From Microbacterium indicum DSM 19969 (GTDB lineage: Bacteria > Actinomycetota > Actinomycetes > Actinomycetales > Microbacteriaceae), in assembly GCF_000422385.1 (NCBI RefSeq), contig NZ_AULR01000005.1, forward strand, positions 62,001-126,000: a stretch of 64,000 nucleotides of DNA. The letters are read 5' to 3'. The translations under genes were made by a program, and so were the position numbers. The notes below the pieces were generated by a model. That model was not told the origin of the DNA and ran no database searches. It was given only the letters and a program-made list of their open reading frames with translations. Position 1 is the stretch's first letter, and each line of letters begins with the position of its first letter. This document shows positions 16,706 to 26,097 of the stretch, piece after piece.

Positions 16706-17508
16706 GGTTCTCTCTCTTTCTCAGGGGGGAGCGTGCCGAGGAGGGCGATCCGCAGACCGCCCGTCTCAGGGTCGGGGCGGACGCGCGCATCGACGCGGTA
16801 CGCGCCCGCGAGCGTCTCGGGCGTGATGACCTCGGAGGGCCGGCCCGTCGCGACGACGGCGCCGTGCGCCACGACCGTGACGACGTCGCAGACGCGCGAG
16901 GCGAGCTCGAGGTCGTGGATGACGACCCCCACCCCGACGCCGGCCGCCGCGATGCGGCCGATGAGGCGGATGACCTCGAGCTGGTGGAACGGGTCGAGCG
17001 AGGCGAGCGGCTCGTCGAGGAGCAGGAAGCGGGGATCCTGCGCGATCGCCTTGGCGATGAACGCGAGGCGCCGCTGTCCGCCCGAGAGCGACCGCAGGCC
17101 GCGATCGCCGAGGTGCGCGAGCCCGACCCGCTCGAGGGCGTCGCGCACGCGGGCGGCGTCGACGGACGACGGCGGCGCCAGCGGCGGGCGGTGCGGGTAG
17201 CGGCCCATCATGACGAGCTCGCGCACCCGCAGGTCGTCGCCTCCCGAGGCGTCCTGCGGCAGCATCGCGCGGATTCGGGCGCGCGAGCGCGAGCGGATCG
17301 ACCGCATGTCCCGGCCCCCGAACCGCACGACGCCCGAGGAGGGGAGGGTGACGGCGAGGGCGCGCAGGAGCGTCGACTTGCCCGCGCCGTTGGGTCCGAC
17401 CACGCCGTGGACGCGTCCGGGGCGGATCTCGATCGAGGCGCCGCGGAGCACCAGCGCGCCGCCCCGGCGGACGTCGATCCCGCGGGCCTCGTAGACCTCC
17501 CCGCTCAC
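16702..17508 (-). CDS. FecE/BtuD-type ABC transporter ATPase
   Basis: From the GTG at 17508, which overlaps the permease stop (GTGA), the protein is 268 residues. Motifs visible are Walker A GPNGAGKST (about residues 37-45), the Q-loop MLPQDASGG, signature LSGGQRRLAFIAKAI, Walker B FLLLDEPLASLD and the H-loop VVIHDLELA. The sequence is of the FecE/FhuC/BtuD class that drives uptake of siderophore-like ligands. A much longer in-frame open reading frame upstream runs antisense-free through the permease gene in another frame and is not coding. Both ends overlap neighbours by four bases, implying fixed stoichiometry with permease and binding protein. Confidence 0.9.
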   Translation of the reverse strand: MSGEVYEARGIDVRRGGALVLRGASIEIRPGRVHGVVGPNGAGKSTLLRALAVTLPSSGVVRFGGRDMRSIRSRSRARIRAMLPQDASGGDDLRVRELVMMGRYPHRPPLAPPSSVDAARVRDALERVGLAHLGDRGLRSLSGGQRRLAFIAKAIAQDPRFLLLDEPLASLDPFHQLEVIRLIGRIAAAGVGVGVVIHDLELASRVCDVVTVVAHGAVVATGRPSEVITPETLAGAYRVDARVRPDPETGGLRIALLGTLPPEKEREP

Positions 17509-18515
17509 GGCGCCGCCCGCCGGCGCAGCACGAGGAGCATAAGGACGGGGGCTCCGACGAACGCCGTCACGGCCCCGGTCTGGAGCGTCACGGGCTGGAA
17601 GGCGAGGCGCGCGACGATGTCGGCCAGCACGAGGAAGACCGCCCCGGCGGCCGCCGACAGCCCGAGCAGGCCGCGGTGATCCGATCCGACGACAAGCCGC
17701 ACGAGGTGCGGGACGACGAGCCCCACGAACGAGATCACGCCGGTCACGCAGACCACGGACGCCGTCGCGAGCGCCGCGACGGCGAGCAGCGCGTGCCGCG
17801 TGGCCGACGTGCTCACGCCCGTGGAGGCGGCCTGCTCGTCTCCCAGCGCAAAGAGGTTGAGCGCGGGCCCCGACAGGCAGAGCACCGCCACGCAGACGAC
17901 GGCGGGGCCCGCCGCGATCGCGACGTCCGACCACGTCCGCGCCGTGAGATCGCCGTTGAGCCAGAACATGACGCGCTGCACGTCGGCCGAGTCGGCCGCG
18001 TTCGCGAGCACGGCCGCGACGATCGCGCCGAGGAGGGCGTTGATCGCGATCCCCATGAGGACCAGCGTCGACGGCGCGCCCCCGGCCAGGCCCGCGATGA
18101 CCTGGACCGCGACGGTCGCCAGGAGCGCACCGACGAAGGCGAACGCGGGGAGAGCCCACCACGCCGTCGTCGCCGCGCCCAGCACGATCGCGACGACCGC
18201 CCCGACCGCGGCGCCGCTCGAGACGCCGACGATCCCCGGCTCGGCGAGCGGGTTGCGGAACAGCGCCTGCATGACGACGCCGCAGACCGCGAGCGCGGCC
18301 CCCGCGAGCGCCGCGACGAGCACGCGCGGGAGCCGGACCGTCGCGATCAGGGCGTCGGACCCGCCCGCCGGCGCACCCGCGGCGAAGGCGGCGATCGCGT
18401 GCGCGACGTCGGGGAGCGGCGTCGCGACGGGGCCCAGCGAGATCCCGGCGAGCATCACGGCCGCGAGGGCCGCCGCGGCGATCGCCGCCGTGAGCAGTCG
18501 CCGGGGCGCGCTCAA
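17505..18515 (-). CDS. FecCD/BtuC-type ABC transporter permease
   Basis: The 336-residue membrane protein has the ten-helix FecCD pattern. Landmarks include [45 protein letters not shown] (about residues 48-92), [15 protein letters not shown]-like [20 protein letters not shown] near residue 265, and a C-terminal [15 protein letters not shown]. It forms a homodimeric channel for the adjoining binding protein. The start is TTG at 18515, which shares bases with the L36 stop (TTGA), so translation should depend on reading of the L36 gene. Placing uptake under the same Zur-type control as L36 suggests the ligand supplies zinc. Confidence 0.88.
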   Translation of the reverse strand: MSAPRRLLTAAIAAAALAAVMLAGISLGPVATPLPDVAHAIAAFAAGAPAGGSDALIATVRLPRVLVAALAGAALAVCGVVMQALFRNPLAEPGIVGVSSGAAVGAVVAIVLGAATTAWWALPAFAFVGALLATVAVQVIAGLAGGAPSTLVLMGIAINALLGAIVAAVLANAADSADVQRVMFWLNGDLTARTWSDVAIAAGPAVVCVAVLCLSGPALNLFALGDEQAASTGVSTSATRHALLAVAALATASVVCVTGVISFVGLVVPHLVRLVVGSDHRGLLGLSAAAGAVFLVLADIVARLAFQPVTLQTGAVTAFVGAPVLMLLVLRRRAAP

Positions 18516-18634
18516 CCCTGGCGGCCCTTGAAGCGCGGGTTGAGCTTGTTGATGACGTAGACGCGGCCACGGCGGCGCACGACCTGCGCGCCCGGCATCT
18601 TCTTGAGCGACTTGAGCGAGTTGCGGACCTTCAT
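18512..18634 (-). CDS. rpmJ: 50S ribosomal protein L36, zinc-free paralogue (YkgO type)
   Basis: This 40-residue gene reads [20 protein letters not shown], then [20 protein letters not shown]. The zinc-binding cysteines and histidine of standard 37-residue L36 are missing, and the length and the KxxNP..KxRQG end are those of the YkgO/RpmJ2 alternative form. Such C-minus L36 replaces the zinc protein when zinc is scarce, freeing metal. A strong AAGGAGG lies upstream of the ATG and a Zur-like palindrome is 14 bases upstream. It is unusual in leading a metal ABC transporter operon: its stop overlaps the permease start (TTGA). A standard L36 gene is expected elsewhere in the genome. Confidence 0.95.
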   Translation of the reverse strand: MKVRNSLKSLKKMPGAQVVRRRGRVYVINKLNPRFKGRQG

Positions 18635-18647
18635 GGATCCTCCTTAG

Positions 18648-18662
18648 TGAGAATGGTTTTCA
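18648..18662. promoter_or_regulatory. Zur-box-like palindrome between rpmJ and the G3E gene
   Basis: The plus strand reads TGAGAATGGTTTTCA, a TGAgAA-N3-TTtTCA inverted repeat with one mismatch between arms. It is 14 bases from the rpmJ ATG and 20 bases from the divergent G3E ATG, so one bound repressor could shut off both. It is the better of the two sites in the window. Confidence 0.78.
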
Positions 18663-18663
18663 G

Positions 18664-18670
18664 TAATGTA
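18664..18670. promoter_or_regulatory. Possible overlapping divergent -10 elements
   Basis: The heptamer TAATGTA offers a TANNNT -10 on each strand (TAATGT for the G3E gene, TACATT for rpmJ). If used, transcription of the G3E gene would start only a few bases before its ATG and rpmJ transcription would start inside the Zur-like site. The call is inference from sequence only. Confidence 0.35.
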
Positions 18671-18682
18671 CCGTAGGTCGGC

Positions 18683-19693
18683 ATGACCCCCACCAACCTG
18701 ATCGCCGTCGTCGGAACGTGCGCGCCCGAGCGGGCGCAGTACGCCGGGCGGCTCGCCGCGCGCACGGGCCTCGCGCACCTCCCCCTCGCCCGGCTCGCGA
18801 TGTCGCCCGACCCGATCGACGAGGCGGAGGCCCTCGCCCCCTGGTCGCACGAGCAGGGCGGCGCCGTCGCCGAGCTGCCTCCCGCGATCGCGCCGACCGC
18901 GATCATCGGGCGGTACGCGCGCGCCGACTCCCCCGTGCGCCTCATCGGGCTCGTCTGCGTCGTCGACGCGGCGCACCTCATCTCCGACCTCGCCCGCGAC
19001 GACTACCTCACGGTGTGGGGATCCGACGGCGAGCGCATGCACCGCGCCCGCGCCCTCGCGACCGCGACCCAGATCGAGTACGCGACGACCGTCGTGCTCG
19101 CCAACTGGGAGTCGCTCGCGACGCCCGACCTCTCGACCGTGCTCGCGATCGTCAGCGCCCTCGGCCCGACGGCACGGATCCGCCTCGACCCGTCGCCGTA
19201 CCCCGCCGTCGAGCTCGCGACCCCCATCACGCAGGTGCAGGATCGCCCCGGCTGGATCGGCCTCCTCAACGACGACCACGAGCCGCACATGACCGATCGC
19301 CGCGTCAGCGCCTTCCGCTACGAGGCGGCGCGGCCCTTCCACCCCGCGCGGCTCGAGGCGCTGCTCGACGACCGGGTCGAGCCCGGCGACTTCGGCACCG
19401 TGCTGCGCTCGGCGGGGTTCTGCCGCCTCGCCACCCGGCCCGGGACCGTCGCCCACTGGGAGCACGTCGGGTCGATGCTCTCGCTGCCGCCGCTCTCGGA
19501 CGACGGCGACATCGGCGACGACGAGGAGCTGCTCGCGGCGGGCCAGGACATCGCCTTCTTCGGGCTCGACCTCGACCGCCCCGCCCTCGTGCGCGCGCTC
19601 GACGCCGCGTGCCTCACCGACGCCGAGTTCGCCGCCGGCCCCGACGCGTGGCGGTCATACGAGGATCCGTTCCCGGCGTGGGAGCGCGCGTAG
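18683..19693 (+). CDS. G3E/CobW (COG0523)-family protein without a P-loop
   Basis: The 336-residue protein keeps the COG0523 framework: VCVVDAAHLISDLARDDYL, IEYATTVVLANWE (where GTPases have NKxD), and a clear CobW C-terminal domain with FRYEAARPFHPARLEALLDD and LRSAGFCRLATRPGTVAHWEHVG. The P-loop position reads VVGTCAPERAQYAG (residues 9-22) instead of GxxGxGKT, and no CxCC metal motif is present, so GTP hydrolysis is unlikely. A zinc-regulated CobW-like factor, Mrf, recruits a hibernation factor to C-minus ribosomes in mycobacteria; divergence from a C-minus L36 gene makes an Mrf-like role plausible here. It shares a Zur-like site with rpmJ and ends three bases from a convergent gene. Confidence 0.85.
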   Translation: MTPTNLIAVVGTCAPERAQYAGRLAARTGLAHLPLARLAMSPDPIDEAEALAPWSHEQGGAVAELPPAIAPTAIIGRYARADSPVRLIGLVCVVDAAHLISDLARDDYLTVWGSDGERMHRARALATATQIEYATTVVLANWESLATPDLSTVLAIVSALGPTARIRLDPSPYPAVELATPITQVQDRPGWIGLLNDDHEPHMTDRRVSAFRYEAARPFHPARLEALLDDRVEPGDFGTVLRSAGFCRLATRPGTVAHWEHVGSMLSLPPLSDDGDIGDDEELLAAGQDIAFFGLDLDRPALVRALDAACLTDAEFAAGPDAWRSYEDPFPAWERA

Positions 19694-19696
19694 GGG

Positions 19697-22606
19697 CTAC
19701 GTCAGGAGGGCGCGGAAGTCGGCTGTCGTCAGGGCCGAGGGGGCGAGGTCGTCGGACCCGCCCAGCACGCCGTCGAACAGGCGGCGCTTGCGCTGCTGCA
19801 GCTCGCGCACCTTCTGCTCGATCGTGCCCGCCGCGATGAGCCGGTACACCATGACGGGGCGCTCCTGCCCGATGCGATGGGTACGGTCGACCGCCTGCTC
19901 CTCGGCCGCGGGGTTCCACCACGGATCGAGCAGCACGACGTAGTCGGCCTCGGTGAGAGTCAGGCCGACGCCGCCCGCCTTGAGCGAGATGAAGAACGCG
20001 GGGATCTCGCCCGACCGGAAGCGATCGATCATCGCGGCCCGACGGCGCTGCGTCGTGGATCCGTCGAGGTGCGCGTAGCGGATGCCCATCTCGTCGGCGA
20101 CGCCCGCGGCCATGCCGAGGAACTCGGCGAACTGGCTGAACACGAGCACGCGATGCCCGTCGGCGACGACCTCGCCGAGCAGCCGGGCGAGCGCGTCGAG
20201 CTTCGCCGAGGGTGCGTCGACGCCCGCGAACGACGGGTCGAGGGCGTGGCGGCGGAGCGTCGTCAGCGAGGCGAGGATCTGGATCCTGTTGCGGTCGACG
20301 TCGTCCAGCAGGCCGAGGAGCTTCTGCTGCTCGCGCCGGAACCGCTTCTCGTAGGCCCGCTGGTGCGCGGGGTCGAGCGGGATCTCGAGGACCTGCTCGC
20401 TCTTCTCGGGGAGCTCGGGCGCGACCCGCTCCTTCGTGCGGCGCAGGAGGAAGGGGCGGATCCGGCGCCGCAGCTCGGCGAGCCGCCGCCCGTCGCCCTC
20501 GCGCTCGATCGCGCGCTGGTAGCCCTCGCGGAACCGCGACCGCGTGCCGAGGAGGCCGGGCGCCGCCAGCGTCACGAGCGCGAAGAGCTCCATGAGGTCG
20601 TTCTCCATCGGCGTGCCCGTGACGACGAAGGTCGACGGCGCCTCGAGGAGCCGCGCCGCCGCGTAGCCGCGCGACTGCGTGTTCTTGACCTGCTGCGCCT
20701 CGTCGAGCACGAGGATGCGGAAGCCCAGGCGCCGGAACTCCTCGGCGTCGATGCGGAAGATCGCGTAGCTCGTGATGAGGAGCGTCGCGTCGCCCGCGGC
20801 CTCGGCGAGCGGGGCTCCGCGCTTCGCCGTCGTCTCGGCGATCGCGCGGGCGCCGAGGCCCGGCGCGAACCGCTCGGCCTCGGCAGCCCAGTGCCCCACG
20901 ACGCTCGTGGGCGTCACGACGAGGAAGCGCTCCCCCGGCTCGTCGACGCGGGCCTGGTCGAGCGCCGCGAGCATCTGCACCGTCTTGCCGAGGCCCATGT
21001 CGTCGGCCAGCACGCCGCCGAGGCGGTGGCGGCGCAGGAAGTCGAGCCACGAGAAGCCGTCGCGCTGGTAGCCGCGGAGCTCGGCGCGGAACGACGCCGG
21101 CGGGTCCGCGCGCTCGATCCGGTCGTCGCCGAGCGCGGCGAGCGCCTCGAACCACGCGCTCTCCTGACGCGCGATGACGCCGATCTCGGCGAGCTCCTGC
21201 CAGAGGTCGAGGTCGTACCTGCCGATGCGGACCGTCTCGCTCGTCGGGTCGTCGAGCGCGCGCGCCTGGGCGAGGATGTCGCGCAGCCGCGCGAACGCCG
21301 GCGCGACGAGCGGGAACACCGTGCCGCTCATGAGCGTGAAGTAGGTGCGGCCCTGCGCGAGCGCCGTGAGGAGATCGGCGTTCGGAACGGGCTCGCCCTG
21401 GATCGTGACGACGATCCTGAGCTCGAACCAGTCGCGGCCGCCCGGGTCGACGCCGACCCGGACCACGGGATCCTCGGTCGCGAACGCGTAGGCGGGGACC
21501 TCGTCGTGCAGCTCGACCGACAGGTCGCCGATACCGCGGAGCGCCGGCAGCACCTCGGCGAGGAACTCGACCGTCTCGTCGGGGCCCAGGTCGCGCGCGG
21601 GGTGGATGAGGTCGCGCGGGCCGCGGCCGAGGAGGTGCGCGAAGCGGCCGGCCGCCTCGTCGACGGCCGCCATGATCTCGCGCTCGGCGCGGCGGTGCGG
21701 GCGGGCGCCGGGCGGATACTCCCACTCCCAGTAGAGGTGCGCGACGGGCGCCGCGTGCCGCACCGCGAGCACGAGCCTCGGGCGCGGGGCGGGCGGGATC
21801 TCGAACGACCCGTCGCGCGACGCGAGGGGCGCGATCTCGCGCAGGCCCGGCAGGTAGTCGTGCACGAAGTCGGCGACGCGGGCGGCGGGGATCGAGAGGT
21901 GGTCGGCGCGGTGCAGCGCGTCGAACTCGGCGCTCACGGGCTCGGCGAGCGGCACGAGCAGGTCGATTCCCCCGCGCTCTCCCCCCGTCTGGGCGACCGC
22001 GACGGTCGGCGCCCCGAGCGGGTACCGCCGGCCCTCGGCCGGGGACTCGGGGATCGCGATGACGGGCTCGACCCGCAGACGCCCGCGCGCCATGCGCAGG
22101 TCGATCGACGCGGTGCCCGCGATCTCGGAGACCGCGACGGGGGCGTCGCCGTCGCCGAGGAAGATCACGCCGGCGTCGTGCGCGTCGCGCAGCGCGCCCC
22201 ACAGGCCGCGCGAGGGGACGGCGTCGAGGCGCACCCAGTCGGGGGCTCCCCACCCGCCGCCGTACTGCGTGCGGTAGCCGCCGCGGGGGCGCAGCCGCTC
22301 GGTCGACGCCGCGAAGTTCTCGCGCGAGAGGTGCAGCGCGAGGACGTCCTCGAGGGCGCGCCACCGTGGATCCTCGCTGCCGCTGTCCACGATGTCGCGC
22401 CACGTGAGGGCCGAGCGCACCCACGCGCCGCGGGCCCCGCGCACGAGCGGGCGGATCGCGACGCCGTCGCCCGGGGGATCGCCGGCCTCGCTCCCGCGCA
22501 CGCTGAACAACAGGGCGATGTCGCCCGGCGGGTCGGCGTCTGACGCGGGGGCGTCGCGATCGAGCACCCCGCGCAGCGCGCGCTCCCACGGTTCCAGCAT
22601 GCTCAC
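19697..22606 (-). CDS. SNF2-family DNA-dependent ATPase
   Basis: The 969-residue protein has a divergent N-terminal half of about 480 residues without recognisable motifs, then a complete SNF2/RapA-type motor. Motifs include LADDMGLGKTVQMLAAL (Walker A), ILVLDEAQQVKN (DEAQ in place of DEAH), VVTGTPMENDLMELF, and in the second RecA domain VLVFSQFAEFL, FFISLKAGGVGLTLTEADYVVLLDPWWNPAAEEQA and DRTHRIGQERPVMVYRL. Bacterial SNF2 enzymes translocate on duplex DNA and are linked to repair, transcription recycling or defence. No partner gene is adjacent, so the role is open. It is convergent with the G3E gene. Confidence 0.9.
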   Translation of the reverse strand: MSMLEPWERALRGVLDRDAPASDADPPGDIALLFSVRGSEAGDPPGDGVAIRPLVRGARGAWVRSALTWRDIVDSGSEDPRWRALEDVLALHLSRENFAASTERLRPRGGYRTQYGGGWGAPDWVRLDAVPSRGLWGALRDAHDAGVIFLGDGDAPVAVSEIAGTASIDLRMARGRLRVEPVIAIPESPAEGRRYPLGAPTVAVAQTGGERGGIDLLVPLAEPVSAEFDALHRADHLSIPAARVADFVHDYLPGLREIAPLASRDGSFEIPPAPRPRLVLAVRHAAPVAHLYWEWEYPPGARPHRRAEREIMAAVDEAAGRFAHLLGRGPRDLIHPARDLGPDETVEFLAEVLPALRGIGDLSVELHDEVPAYAFATEDPVVRVGVDPGGRDWFELRIVVTIQGEPVPNADLLTALAQGRTYFTLMSGTVFPLVAPAFARLRDILAQARALDDPTSETVRIGRYDLDLWQELAEIGVIARQESAWFEALAALGDDRIERADPPASFRAELRGYQRDGFSWLDFLRRHRLGGVLADDMGLGKTVQMLAALDQARVDEPGERFLVVTPTSVVGHWAAEAERFAPGLGARAIAETTAKRGAPLAEAAGDATLLITSYAIFRIDAEEFRRLGFRILVLDEAQQVKNTQSRGYAAARLLEAPSTFVVTGTPMENDLMELFALVTLAAPGLLGTRSRFREGYQRAIEREGDGRRLAELRRRIRPFLLRRTKERVAPELPEKSEQVLEIPLDPAHQRAYEKRFRREQQKLLGLLDDVDRNRIQILASLTTLRRHALDPSFAGVDAPSAKLDALARLLGEVVADGHRVLVFSQFAEFLGMAAGVADEMGIRYAHLDGSTTQRRRAAMIDRFRSGEIPAFFISLKAGGVGLTLTEADYVVLLDPWWNPAAEEQAVDRTHRIGQERPVMVYRLIAAGTIEQKVRELQQRKRRLFDGVLGGSDDLAPSALTTADFRALLT

Positions 22607-22643
22607 AACGCTAGGGCCCGGGTCCGACAGGCGACGCCGCGCG

Positions 22644-23981
22644 TCAGTCGAGCAGCAGCGCCGGCTCCTCGAGGACCGCGGCGATGTCGGCGAGGAAGCG
22701 GCTGATCTTGTCGCCGTCGACGATGCGGTGGTCGAAGGATCCCGACACCGTGGTCACCCACGCGGGGCGGACCTCGCCCTCGACGACCCAGGGCTTCTGC
22801 CGGATCGCGCCCATCGCGATGATGCCGGCCTCGCCCGGGTTGATGATCGGGGTCCCCGCGTCCATCCCGAACACGCCGATGTTCGTGATCGTGATCGTGC
22901 CGCCCGCCATCTCCGCGGGAGTCGTCCTGCCGTCGCGCGCCGTGCGCGTGAGCGACTGCAGCGCGAGGGCCAGCTCGCGCACCGACATGTCCTGCGCGTC
23001 CTTGATGTTCGGCACGATGAGGCCGCGCGGGGTCGCCGCGGCGATGCCGAGGTTCACGTAGTTGCGGATCTGGATCTCGGCACCCTGCTCGGTCTCGATC
23101 CACGCCGAGTTGACCTCGGGCGTGCGCTGCACGGCCCAGAGGACGGCCTTCGCGTAGACGAGGAGCGGCGAGACGCGGATGTCGGCGAACTGCGGCTGCT
23201 TCTTGAGGCGCGCGACGAACTCCATCGTGCGGGTCGCGTCGACGTCGGTCCACACCGAGACGTGCGGGGCCGTGTACGCGGATCCCGAGACCGCGTTCGC
23301 GGTCGCCTTGCGGACGCCCTTCACGGGGATCGCGTCGTAGCGGTCGTCGAGCGGGCGCGGCGAGAGGGGCTTGCGGACCTCGCGCTCGGCGGGCCACTCG
23401 GGCGTCTGCAGGTTGCGGAAGACCGACGCCTGCTCGGCGTGCTTCACGACGTCGTCGCGCGTGACCTCGCCCGAGGGGCCCGTCCCGGCGACGTCGGCGA
23501 GCGCGACGCCGAGGTCGCGGGCGAGCTTGCGCACGGGGGGCTTCGCGATCACGCCGACCGACGAGACGACCGCCGCGTCGTGCGAGGGCCGGCGCGTGCG
23601 GCGGGTCTTGGCCTCGCCGCCCGAGCCGTAGCCGACGAGGACGTCGCTCTTCTTCTCGGCGGCGGGGCTCGCGGGGGCGGGCTCCGCGGGGGCCGGATCC
23701 ACGGGCGCGGCCGGCGCCTCCGGGGCGGGCGCGGGGGCCTCGGCAGAGGCGGTGTCGACCGTCAGGATCGGGGATCCGACGTCAACGGTGTCGCCCTCCT
23801 TCACGAGGAGCTCGCCGACGACGCCGTCGATCGGGGCGGGCAGCTCGACGACGCTCTTCGCCGTCTCGATGTCGGCGATCGTGTCGTTGACCGACACGCG
23901 GTCGCCGGGCTTCACGTGCCACTCGACGAGCTCGGCCTCGGTCAGGCCCTCGCCCACGTCGGGAAGGTTCACGGTGTCCAT
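22644..23981 (-). CDS. Dihydrolipoamide acyltransferase (E2) of an alpha-keto acid dehydrogenase
   Basis: From the ATG at 23981 the protein is 445 residues. In order it has a lipoyl domain with the lipoylated lysine in ETAKS (Lys42), an Ala/Pro-rich linker (about 80-115), a peripheral subunit-binding domain ([29 protein letters not shown], about 150-180) and the acyltransferase core ending in [16 protein letters not shown] with the catalytic histidine. E2 transfers the acyl group from E1 to CoA. The operon partners E1alpha and E1beta are of the heterotetrameric type, which in actinobacteria usually serves branched-chain keto acids or pyruvate; the sequence alone does not decide. No E3 gene is adjacent. 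It starts 29 bases after E1beta. Confidence 0.92.
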   Translation of the reverse strand: MDTVNLPDVGEGLTEAELVEWHVKPGDRVSVNDTIADIETAKSVVELPAPIDGVVGELLVKEGDTVDVGSPILTVDTASAEAPAPAPEAPAAPVDPAPAEPAPASPAAEKKSDVLVGYGSGGEAKTRRTRRPSHDAAVVSSVGVIAKPPVRKLARDLGVALADVAGTGPSGEVTRDDVVKHAEQASVFRNLQTPEWPAEREVRKPLSPRPLDDRYDAIPVKGVRKATANAVSGSAYTAPHVSVWTDVDATRTMEFVARLKKQPQFADIRVSPLLVYAKAVLWAVQRTPEVNSAWIETEQGAEIQIRNYVNLGIAAATPRGLIVPNIKDAQDMSVRELALALQSLTRTARDGRTTPAEMAGGTITITNIGVFGMDAGTPIINPGEAGIIAMGAIRQKPWVVEGEVRPAWVTTVSGSFDHRIVDGDKISRFLADIAAVLEEPALLLD

Positions 23982-24010
23982 GCGGAGATCCTCTCTCGGG
24001 TGTCCGGAGA

Positions 24011-24991
24011 TCAGAAGGCCAGGGCGCGGTCGACGGCCTCGAGCACGCGGTCGGCGTCGGGCAGGAAGAGGCCCTCGAGCTTGGCGGGCGGGAACGGGAC
24101 GTCGAAGCCGCTCACTCGGAGGACGGGCGCCTCGAGCGAGTAGAACGCGCGCTCCGTGACGGTCGCGGCGATCTCGCCGCCGAGGCCCAGGTGGCCCGGC
24201 GCCTCCTGCGCCCACACCATGCGGCCCGTCTTGCGCGCCGACTCCACGAGGGGCGCGTAGTCGACGGGCGAGATCGAGCGCAGGTCGATGACCTCGCAGC
24301 TCGTGCCCTCGCCCTCGGCGATCGCGGCCGCCTGCAGGAGGACCGAGACCATGGCGCCGTGGCCCACGAGGGTCACGTCGGATCCCTCGCGCACGACTCG
24401 CGACGCATGCAGGTCGAGCCCGCGCTCGTCGGTCTGGACCTCGCCCTTCTGCCAGTAGCGGCTCTTGGGCTCCATGAAGATCACGGGGTCGTCCGAGGCG
24501 ATCGCGTCCTGGATCATCCAGTACGCGTCGTTCGGCGTCGAAGGGCTCACGACGCGCAGGCCCGGCGTGTGGGCGAAGTACGCCTCCGGGCTCTCCTGGT
24601 GGTGCTCGACGGCGCCGATGTGGCCGCCGTAGGGGATCCGGATCACGACGGGCATCGACAGGGATCCCTCGTGCCGGTTCGTGAGCTTCGCGAGCTGCGT
24701 CGTGATCTGGTCGAACGCCGGGAACACGAAGCCGTCGAACTGGATCTCGACGACGGGGCGGAAGCCGGCCATCGCGAGCCCGATCGCGGATCCGACGATC
24801 CCCGCCTCGGCGAGCGGGGTGTCGAGGACCCGGTTCGCGCCGAAGTCGCGCTTGAGGTGCTCGGTGACGCGGAAGACGCCGCCGAGCTCGCCGATGTCCT
24901 CGCCCATGAGGAGGACGCGGTCGCTCTCCTCCATCGCGCGGCGGAGGCCGGCGTTCATCGCCTTGCCGAAGGTCATCGTGGTGGGGTTCAC
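24011..24991 (-). CDS. Alpha-keto acid dehydrogenase E1 beta subunit
   Basis: The 326-residue protein starts at a GTG that overlaps the E1alpha stop (GTGA); an ATG 15 bases later is the alternative. It shows the transketolase-like pyrimidine-binding pattern [68 protein letters not shown], the loop [23 protein letters not shown], and the C-terminal domain with [12 protein letters not shown]. It pairs with E1alpha to form an alpha2beta2 enzyme that decarboxylates a 2-oxo acid with thiamine diphosphate. The HHQE segment is typical of the branched-chain/acetoin/pyruvate E1beta group. Confidence 0.92.
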   Translation of the reverse strand: MNPTTMTFGKAMNAGLRRAMEESDRVLLMGEDIGELGGVFRVTEHLKRDFGANRVLDTPLAEAGIVGSAIGLAMAGFRPVVEIQFDGFVFPAFDQITTQLAKLTNRHEGSLSMPVVIRIPYGGHIGAVEHHQESPEAYFAHTPGLRVVSPSTPNDAYWMIQDAIASDDPVIFMEPKSRYWQKGEVQTDERGLDLHASRVVREGSDVTLVGHGAMVSVLLQAAAIAEGEGTSCEVIDLRSISPVDYAPLVESARKTGRMVWAQEAPGHLGLGGEIAATVTERAFYSLEAPVLRVSGFDVPFPPAKLEGLFLPDADRVLEAVDRALAF

Positions 24992-26097
24992 TTCGCGTCT
25001 CCCTCGAACGAGGCCTCGTAGCTCCGGAGCCACTGCGCCTGCTCGGCCATGACCGGGTGATCCTCGGAGTACACGTGGGCGAACATGCTCTCGGGCAGCG
25101 GATCCGCGAGCTGCGCGATGCGCGTGCGGGTGTCGGCCGCGAGCGCGTCGCCCTCGGCGTCGACGTCGGCGAAGAAGCGCTCCGAGGCGCCGCGGGCCGC
25201 GAGGAAGGCGCGCATGCGGGCGATCGGATCGCGCCGCGCCCACTCCGCCTCCTCGTCCTTCGTGCGGTACTTGGTCGGGTCGTCGCTCGTCGTGTGGGCG
25301 CCCATGCGGTAGGTCACGGCCTCGATCGCGCGGGGGCCGCCGCCCGTGCGCGCCTCGTCGAGGAGCATGCGCGAAACGGCATATGACGCGAGCACGTCGT
25401 TGCCGTCGACCTGGACGGAGGGGATCCCGTAGCCCGCGGAGCGCTCGACGAGCGGCGCCTTCGCCTGCGTCGAGACGGGGACCGAGATCGCCCACTGGTT
25501 GTTCTGCAGGAAGAAGAGCTCGGGGGTGCCGTAGGACGCGGCGAAGACCATCGCCTCGTGGACGTCGCCCTCGCTCGCGGCGCCGTCACCGTAGTAGACG
25601 ACGACGGCCTCGTCGGTCTCGACGTCGCCCGTGCCCGACTTCCCGTCGAACTTCAGCCCCATGGCGTAGCCCGTCGCGTGCGGCACCTGCGTGCCGAGGA
25701 CGAGCGTGTAGAGGCGCGTGTTGCCGTTCTTCGGGTCGCTCGGATCCCATCCGCCGTGCGAGGCGCCGCGCATGAGCTTGATGATGTCGATGAGGTCTAC
25801 GCCGCGGATCTTCGCCACGACGTGCTCGCGGTACGACGGGAAGATCGTGTCCTGCGGGCGGGCGGCGCGGGCGGATCCGACCTGCGCCGCCTCCTGCCCC
25901 CACGACGGCGGCCACAGGGCGAGCTGGCCCTGCCGCTGCAGCAGGGTCGCCTGCCGGTCGAAGGCACGGATCACAGCCATGTCGCGGTACATCTGCTCGA
26001 GCGCGGCGTCGTCGAGATCGTCGACGAGGGCGCGGTATCGCTCCGCCTCGGGAGTGGGAGCGAACGAGCCGTCTGGTTCCAGGAAGCGAACGGTCAC
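24988..26097 (-). CDS. Alpha-keto acid dehydrogenase E1 alpha subunit
   Basis: The 369-residue protein carries the thiamine-diphosphate motif [31 protein letters not shown] (about residues 170-200), in which GDG...NN binds magnesium and cofactor, and the phosphorylation-loop-like segment [47 protein letters not shown] is the usual N-terminal active-site region. It leads a three-gene operon E1alpha-E1beta-E2 and commits the substrate 2-oxo acid to decarboxylation. Branched-chain substrates are my preferred reading because actinobacteria commonly use a single-chain AceE for pyruvate. Confidence 0.92.
   Translation of the reverse strand: MTVRFLEPDGSFAPTPEAERYRALVDDLDDAALEQMYRDMAVIRAFDRQATLLQRQGQLALWPPSWGQEAAQVGSARAARPQDTIFPSYREHVVAKIRGVDLIDIIKLMRGASHGGWDPSDPKNGNTRLYTLVLGTQVPHATGYAMGLKFDGKSGTGDVETDEAVVVYYGDGAASEGDVHEAMVFAASYGTPELFFLQNNQWAISVPVSTQAKAPLVERSAGYGIPSVQVDGNDVLASYAVSRMLLDEARTGGGPRAIEAVTYRMGAHTTSDDPTKYRTKDEEAEWARRDPIARMRAFLAARGASERFFADVDAEGDALAADTRTRIAQLADPLPESMFAHVYSEDHPVMAEQAQWLRSYEASFEGDAK

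Noticed and set aside
19614-22589. A second long frame (991 codons) overlapping the SNF2 gene
   Set aside because: The 969-residue frame carries all SNF2 motifs; this one is an Arg/Ala-rich shadow.
24011-26097. Acetoin dehydrogenase reading of the E1/E2 operon
   Set aside because: E1alpha and E1beta fit the branched-chain/pyruvate group better, and no acetoin accessory genes are present.
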